Assembly: GCA_000934455.1 (NCBI GenBank)
Contig: KN884956.1
Span: 1-25,039, forward strand
Reading direction: 5' to 3'
DNA: 25,039 bases
From: Apostichopus parvimensis
Taxonomy: Eukaryota > Echinodermata > Holothuroidea > Aspidochirotida > Stichopodidae
Part shown: positions 12,601-21,600 of the stretch, piece by piece
Layout of the letters: each line of letters starts with the position of its first letter
Numbering within the stretch: position 1 is the stretch's first letter
Notes under the pieces: model-generated
Database searches by the model: none
Told to the model about the DNA's origin: nothing
Seen by the model: the letters and a program-made list of their open reading frames with translations, nothing else
Program-made: the position numbers and the translations under genes

Positions 12601-15600
12601 CAAATTTGATAAATTTAAGGTTTTACCACTATACCATACACTGCGGTAATTAAACATCACTGTGCAATGGTGAGAGAAATAGTGGTAAATCATTCCTAAG
12701 TGTTCATTAAACAGTAAAACAAGCTAAAGGTATGTAGAATTAATTACACAGCCAAGGTAATTGTACAAAACTCAATCAAAACTACAGTATGAAATGTTTT
12801 CTGAAAGGAATGAGGGCGGTATTGAAGAACTTAGCATGCATATAGACTCCGGATCTGTGACCTGATTGATTCCTACCGCGTTAGATATGGTTGGCATGTA
12901 ATATACAAGTTTGAGTAGTACAATGAGAACTTTGTTTCAAAATACATAAATAAAATGTGTTACTTCTGAGTCTTCTGCTGTGCAAGCAGTTATTTTCGTT
13001 ATAGACATATCTTAATTTTTGTTTTTAGTTAAAGCCAACTTACTTGACCCCCTATCAAATAATGGTAATTACCAAAGCTTCAGTTACATGGACTTTTGTA
13101 TAGGAGGTTAACATTTCTGTATCAAACACAAAATATTTTAGCATTTAAAGACATGGTTACTACATTATATTATCAATATCTACTAATCTACTAGTACCAA
13201 GTGCAATTTTGATGTTACTTGATAATTTTAGTCCACCTGTTGAATGTTTTGTCTAACACTGACAAACAGTGCAGACAATATGATTTTAGTAATGACAACC
13301 TTTCTGAGAAATGACGGTCTGCCAAAGACTTAGGCTTCAAGTACAGCTTTTCTGTATGTTGCCGTGTTGGACGAATCTAACTGTAGTAGTCATTCCCAAC
13401 TGTGCCATCCACCTAATAGTCATTGCCAACTTTGCAATCCGTGATCTCCCTCACAAGTTTGCAAGGTCGGTAAAAGTGACTCCATAGTTTTCCCTTTCGG
13501 GAAACCAGAAAGATGTGAAATATGCACCATAATGGCCGATGAGCTATGCTCAAAAGAGGTGGACTTTGTTTCAAAGAGATGATGGACTTCCCTTAAAAGA
13601 GAAGTGGGCTTAATTTCCTGGATAGAGGGAAACTATACACCAAGCGGAATAGAATGCTCAATAGAGGTAAAGTCTACTACAAAGATCCAATTTTGAGACC
13701 ATTTGAGATAACCTGTTGAGCCACTGAAGGCTCTTGAGTGTGATAGTTGATAAGGGCCACTTGATTGTGTTTAAATCACCCAACACCAGACTATCAACTC
13801 TTTGAAGCAGATTTTCATTTCCTGTATGACTTTATGTATTGTTGAAGACCTGTTGTATATTGAGACACTTCACAAAACTAAACTGAACTGAAATTGACCA
13901 AACTATGTTCACCACAAAGAAAACTATAGCATCGGAGAACTCACAGATTAATTGTAGTTTCAGTTTTGGATTAAGCATATTTACAACCCGGATTATAGAC
14001 TCTGATATTATAGCTGTTGACCTCATATGACGGTTGACCACTACCAATTCCAAAATGGTTCTTGCACCCACCAAGCTTGATTTACATTTTACGTATGAAG
14101 TTCAACAAAGATGTACTATTTTAATTGTCATGCTTAAAATGTTTTTTACTTTTGACTTGGACCTCCTTTTGACAACATATGATCTGTGACCTTCACAGAA
14201 AAGAATTGGGTAACTGTACTCAAGAAAAGGATCCATGTTACCGTGTTTACAAGCATGTGTCATACACACACACACAGTCACCTACACTCACACACAGGTC
14301 ATCACCCATTGCATAGATTCATTTTGCCTCCGGTTTGCAAGGGATCAAAAAGAGGGGAATTTGGTTTTCGATTGGTAAAATGAACACTAAACTCAAGTCA
14401 GGCGGAGTTTGCTCAAAACTGATGGACTGTGTTTTAGAGCTGAACAACCCTGAAAAGAGATGCAACTGGTGGACACTATGCCCAAAAGAGGGACACTATG
14501 CCTTAATGAAAGACACTATATAAATGCTCAATAGAGAGCAAAAGAAGAGGGCTATATCCACAGAAGCTTCGGCATTAAACATATAAATGAAATACCATCA
14601 TATGCTTCCTCCAGACTGTAAACCATCACTGCTAACTCCTTTTTCTTCCACTGTTTACAAACTGATACGTGTGCACTTAAAGGTGGTTTTTTATCTTACC
14701 TGATAGTATGAGGGCAAAATAAACTTGGACACTCCTTTCACTCTTCTTGTTATATCTTTCAAAATACTTCCTGCACCAACTAGAATTACTGGAACCTCCT
14801 CTTTACTCACCTAAACAGATAAATTTAAAACAAAAGAAAATTAGTGTAAGGTAGATTAAATACACCAATGTACAGTATGCATGAAGATGATTCACTAAGG
14901 AAAGTGATGTCAATGATATAAAATCAAGGGAAACATTAATAAACTAAAGGCCAATATTGCAAATAATCATGCACCTTATGTTTAGTGGTTATAATTTTAT
15001 CTTTCAACTATGTGATATCGTGGATGGTTTAAGAAAATCTCACCAGAACGAGAAGAAACAAAATTCCGTTCCTTTGCAAATAAATTTAATATTTGTATTT
15101 TAATGTGCCTCAAAATAAAAATTTATATTTCTTCCTTCTTTTTCCAGCTGTACCAATACTGAATGCAAGAGTCTAGAAAAACAAATAAAAAAATTAAAAC
15201 AACGGCAAACCCCTATGTCTATCTGTGCAGCTTAAAGGCATTGAAGACTCGCCCACAAAGAAACATCTCATGCCGGTAATCTGACCTTGTTTCAAATGAG
15301 GTGTAACAGAAGTGTTAGACACCACCATCGATCCCAGAAAATACACACACAGCTTGCTACTGTCGGTAATTAGACACTAGTGCACAGTCAGTACATACAG
15401 CTACGGTCAGTACCCACAACACAGTGTACATAGCAGAGATGGACATCTCAGGTCTAGATAAAAGATAACAAGGTATCACGTTTCATTACTGTCTGCATTT
15501 TGTAGCGACACAAACAAAATGTCACTTGCAAGAAACGAAAAGTTAACTTTTGCAGATGGCCGCACGCGGTTTGGGGCGAGTCTTCAATGCCTTTAAGACT

Positions 15601-18600
15601 GCATACTACATAATAATACAGATCTATGCTACGATGAACAGTTATTGCGACAGCATATCAACCGACAATGTATACTACCAGCTGCTCAACTTTGTGGAAA
15701 TTTAGTACTTTCAAGCCTCTGAAGTCAACTCTTACTTTCATGCGATCTATGGCTTCCTCTACCATACACTGAATCATTTCATTTGCCTCTTCTAAGACAG
15801 TCGGAGTTACGGTCACCTTCCTTCTGTCCCCAACATCCACCTTTAAGAAGCCTACAGCTATGTCAGTAGCTGTGACAGTAGAACCACCAAACACCAAGGC
15901 CTCTTTGGTCAGTCGGTACCCAACACTCTTTGGTCCCACATCAACCTGTACCTGAACACAGAGTTAGAAAACACAATTACTCAACAGCCTAGATACCATT
16001 TTGTGGTGACTGTATTTCTTTTATCCAAAGTTCAGCGAAAAAAGCCCTGGTCTGTTAAATTGTGAAATCTGCAAATTGAGAAAACTGTTTATAAATTAAA
16101 TTGTTATCAGAACAATTAGTTGTGCGGTTTTATGCCCGGAGTTGACCAGCGCATAAAATGCAGGGGAAATTGATTATTAACGTATACGTTTGTGTAAAAA
16201 TGGTAAGTTTTGATCAAGAAACATAAAAGCCTACCTTACAACTTTGTGAATGCTAAAATGCAATCTCCAAACTAATGTTTAATAAACATAGTTCTAAAGA
16301 TCACCCACTTCACTCCGAGTTGATCTCTCTGTGTAATAGAACAAACAAGTACAATCTACGAAATCCTACCATCTTGCCAACTTTTAGAGTTATGCTTTTT
16401 AAGAACTCATTTATCTACAGAGCAGCCATTTATATTCAAAATGGGTTCTTAGAATCTCTGTTATAATCCTTTTAATTTTTCAACCTTCTAATCCTCCATC
16501 TTATTTCTTATTTGTTCATGCTTTCATGATTGTACATTTTACCTCTTTTGTGTATCATTATTATGTGTCCTATTTATAAATTTTGTAATTTATACTGGAA
16601 TAAAGAAATAGAAATTGAAATGGATATTCTTACTCTGTTGATGACAGTCTTGTGTCGTATGATTGAACCTCCTCCGAGAGCAATGCTCAAAACATCTGGC
16701 ATTCTGAAGTTGGTGTCGATTCCACCCACATCGACATGAGACGACGACTGGCGTGGAAAACCCCCCTGTAAAGAACCAACATCAGTAGTTGTACCTCCTA
16801 CATCAACAACAATGGCATCTTTAATACCTGAAATGTTTACCAAATATAGAAAGATAAAAACAGAAATACAACATCGCACTGAGGAATATATAACAAACCT
16901 TTCTAGACCTTTTTAGATGATGAAGACGATGTGGATGAGGATGTGGACAGAGAAGATGCATGATGGTGGGGATGACCATGACTGTGACAATGATGATGAT
17001 TATTAAACACGAAAATGTGAGAATTCATCAAAAATTAATAATTATGCTCTTGATTGAGTCATTGCACTTGTTTTCACTTTAAGATGTATAGCTGTATACA
17101 TATTTATGTTGACTTTATATCTCCTTTCAACTGTGACACTGAGATTTTTGTCCAATGGTTGCAACATCACCTGTTCTGCTACAATCATTCCTACAATTTA
17201 TAGTAAATCCATCCAACATGGAATTATTCATCCAAGCGTGTGCATGCCCTTGTTTGCTATGTACTTGGACGTACAATTCCACAATCATTAAGTGCCTTCT
17301 GTGCACTCTCCTGGTGATGCCACGTACAGTCAGTACTGGCCTGTGAAACTTTATATTTAAATAAACTAAGGTGGCATTTATCTCAAAGTAGTTGGGATTC
17401 TTAATTGAATAAAAAGTCACTTTATGCCTTGGTGACTTGCCATACTATTTATGAGACACCTTAATCACCGAAAGTCATGAATGGTCGTACCTGACAAATG
17501 AGATGCTCCTCGCATACTATTAGTGGGACCAGAAGAGAATGTTTTGACTGGAAAATCCAAAGCTTCTGAAGAACTAATGATAAATATGAAAATGAAAGAG
17601 AGGAGTTGTTCCCAAAGGCCATCATATCACAACAGTTTCCTTGCACATTTAATGACTTAAATTCCTGCATCTTAACTTCTTTGTTTCAATATATATATAA
17701 TTATACTATTGGAAAATATTAATACACACAGGCTGGTAATGGTAGCATACATGTAAGACTGAAACAAAGATAACAATTACCTACAGTTACTTCTAGTTTT
17801 ACCTCAAAGTATAGATGAATTGTGGATGCATGGGTGGAGATGGTTGAAGAGATGGATGGTGGTGGCATATCTGCTACATAGTGACATTGAAGACTTGTCA
17901 TTAACTGTCTGGTAGTCACATTATCAAATAGCTTATCAAGTTGAAACATGCCCCAAGAGAGGTGGTGCGGTGTTTTCGATATAATAACTTTCTTTTGTTT
18001 TATTTTGTCCCTTGGACTTTGTAGTACCATGGCTAGTACATTGTCGAAAAGGTATATATGTGGCGTGAAAATTGCTCAGATGGAGGCAAACCTGTATAAC
18101 ATATTAACCACTCATAGAGCTAAAGGTGCAACACCCTTATTATATATTGAAAGCCTGGCTATACCTAGTGAGGACACATAGCTTGTACCTGGCAAAAAAA
18201 GTTCTCACAGACTTTATAGAGACGCGCAGTCTGACAAATTCCATCTATAACTTCTACAGGGCAATTGTCACTCTAGGTTCACTTCATGATTGCAACATAT
18301 TTATATATTCTACACTATGAAACCTTATTTAAATATGATGAGGTCAATTTCTTAAGTACTCATTTACTGAGGAGCATGCAGGACTGGAATTAACTGATGG
18401 CAAAATGTCATTTTGGTATTTGCATTTTTTCTCCCTTCGTGATTTTTTTGTTTGGACTTTATAACTAATATATTAGCATTTTGCTAGATGTATAATGAGG
18501 ACATACCTCAAAATTACCTTTGTTTCAGTTATGCTCTTGTTATCTACTAATTATATGTTTTGCAAATTTCATGTTATAATAAAACCACATACAGTATGTA

Positions 18601-21600
18601 CGGTAATGCGATGACGTATATTTTAGGTGGATGTTTTTTTTTTTTTTTTCAATTCCTCTCAGGGTTGCTGCATAAAGTAGCAATGTGAACTGTCCTACTC
18701 TCTGTCTGTTGGTGCTGTGCTATATACTCCTGGCCCACTGAAAGCTACACTGCAATAACCTAGGTATATTCTCTCCATTTACATAGTCTTGTGGTTACAA
18801 GAATTCAATTTATAATGAGTCACTATAGCTAGCTTCTATTGTAAAAAAGAACAATACATCAAAATTTCAATTGCTTATGAATTCAATTCAAAAGAGAGAT
18901 TTCCAAGGGTTCTCATTCATTCTACAAGCCATATCTACACCAGGTGTTATATATAATTGCAAGGGTTGGCTTAGACTATATATAGAATCTACAATGATAT
19001 TCAAACAATATACATGGCTATATAAATTTAGTTACCAAATAATAAAACAATCAATACAATATGCATCTAGGCAAATATGGTATGAAAGACCCATTTGGTT
19101 TCCATGACAATTACTGTACTACGGCATGCATGGAGAAGCAGGAATTATTTACAAGTGTGAAGCACCCACTATGTAAGTTATTCTCCATTGTACAGAATAC
19201 AATGGTCCTGTGTGTACTATACCATGCCAATATGGCGACGAATGGATAGAGATCATGCATGCATATATTGGCATGAGTGTCCATTCCTGTTTATCAGTAA
19301 ATACCTACAACTTTAATACTGAAGAATACTTCTGTTCTGTTAGACAGGAGCAGCCTTTGACTTTCAGATGCAATTAAAAAGCTCAAGATTGGAAGTGCAG
19401 TGTATTGTACATCATCCAAACATCAACACATTAAAGCCTATATTGCTGAATCTACCACACATATACTGTAGCCTATAAACCTAGGCCTAACCTACTATAT
19501 GTATGGATATATCCATACATATATATCCCTCACATATATGTGAGGGATATGAATGAACTCATTTACATTGTATTTCAACTGCTGAGTCATATAAACCAGC
19601 TAACGTTAGCATCAATCTCTTTGGACTAAAATTAAAATCCAATCACAGCTTTACAAATTAAAGCAGTTTAAGAAATTAAAGCATGAAATAACATTTGGAC
19701 GATCCATTTTAAAATTACCTGATGATAGTTCCATCATTCTGGGTCAAGAAGAAAGGACAGTCCAGTTTCAGGTCTTTCAGAGCCTGGGCCAAGGCAAAGA
19801 TTGTTTTGTGACACAAAGGCTTTAGTGATTCATTCAAGATGGCAGCATTCTCTCTTTCCAACAGACCAATTGATCCAATATCCGAAGACAGTGACAAACT
19901 GGCTTCAGGAAAATGCTTTCTGAAGAGTTTCTCCACCTTTGAAGTTATAAAATGGAAAAACGGTTTCATTTCAATGTCTGGGTGCCCAATTCATTAAAAC
20001 AAGGCAGTTTCCCTGATGATTCAAACAGGGACACGAATTATTTTCCTTTAATATCTTAATTAACTGGATGGGATCAGGAGTTCCATGTTGGAAATGGAAC
20101 CTATACAAGAATGTACACAGCCAAATAATTGTATTGTTACTAACGCCAAAATTTGCTGCATAAAACCAATTCTGCTACGGTCATGTGGACAAAGTTAATA
20201 TAGTAAATTGTAATTACAAGGAAACCTAGAATCTTTGAGTATTCATCCACAATTTTCATTGGCTTCGTTTCTCATCTGGGAGTAATTTATGGTTGGTTAC
20301 CCAACATAGTATCAACACAACCTAGACTTCTGATTCTGAAGCTGTTATGTACACTAGATGCTACCATAACCATTCTAAAATGACATAACGTTATACATTT
20401 AAGCTAAAAATTTGTTCCTCTAATATGTGTGAACTGAAATACCCTGATTAGATGGTTTTCGTACTTTGATCTTTGACCACAACCAAAATAATATAAAATC
20501 TAAACTTAAATTGAGGTATCTTCATGCACAGTATGAGACTGATCCAAGTATCCCTTCTTGAGAAAGTGTTTGGTAGGTGTTATTTCTTCCAAAGAAAGAC
20601 AAATTTATCAGCTAAAGCAGGATTCACATTAATTAATTTAACACTTCCTTTGTAGCAAATTCTATTCTCACTTTATTTCTCTGTTGTTATCAAATTTGCT
20701 TACAATATCTCAGTCAGTTAATCGGTTCATAAGTTGACTTTAGCTGTGCATAAATTTACTTTTCTTAAATTATTCTGCAGAGTATTGACCAACACAAATC
20801 TATATCATTTATTCTTTTCAGGTCAAATGCACACCAGTTTTAATAGGTCATGAACCACTGTTTGAAAGAAGATACTGTACTGTAAAAATACTAAATCATG
20901 GCTATTGTTAAAGGACCTTTAACAATAGCGAGGTCAAAGAAAGAAGGATCGAGAAGAGGTCAAAATATGAAAATCATCTAACTAGGGATTCCTTACCTGT
21001 TTTTCCTGGTCATCATTCACAGGAGAGAAGACTCCAGAAATGACAACATTGTGAATGTTGCTGTCTTTGATTTGCTGGATGACATCCAAAATTTCCTTCT
21101 CATCTACCTCTGTTATAATGGATCCATCCACTTGGTAACCGCCATTCACAAAGAAACACTTTGCCTGTAACAGGTCTGCAAGGTTGTCAGGGAAACCGAT
21201 AAATGGAGGAAGTGCAGTGGATGCCGGCCCACAAAGTCTGACCACGGAAACTGGTACTAGGTCTCTTCGTTGAAGCAAGGCGTTGATAAAGTGGGTTGTA
21301 CCTATATTCACCCTACCAATCGACCAATCTGCAAAACAATCAACGTTAGCAAAGCAGTAGTAGAATTATTTACAGTTACACCATACCTGGTAACTACATA
21401 TGCAGGCAGGGCAAAAATGCTTCCAGTCACAGCCATATGGGCTAATAATTGGAGTTAAACCACACCCATAGAAGACAAGTACATGTACAGGGCATATATG
21501 CCCCACGTGACAAAGTCAGAGTTGGTAAATATTTTACAGTATCATTTAGAGCAGTGGTCCACAAACTTTTAGGCCCACTACCCATGATCTTCCATAAGGA

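Larger units (their letters stand above)
11600..14699 (-). other. Intron 7 (3.1 kb), repeat-rich
   Basis: The largest intron. It holds the hAT MITE at 11661-12028, a short CTAAA-type tandem run at about 12368-12393, a two-copy repeat around TAGTCATTCCCAACTGTGCC at 13386-13440, the degenerate minisatellite patches and the CA microsatellite. No exon-like frame with family motifs: exons 7 and 8 already join in conserved order. Confidence 0.8.

Noticed and set aside
17491..17565. Use of the nearer acceptor GTTCTTCAG for exon 4
   Set aside because: It leaves the phase wrong after exon 3; the acceptor eight bases upstream restores the frame and the conserved spacing.
17719..18030. 103-codon minus-strand frame in intron 3
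   Set aside because: No family similarity, no phase-compatible splice sites, and exons 3 and 4 already join at a conserved point.
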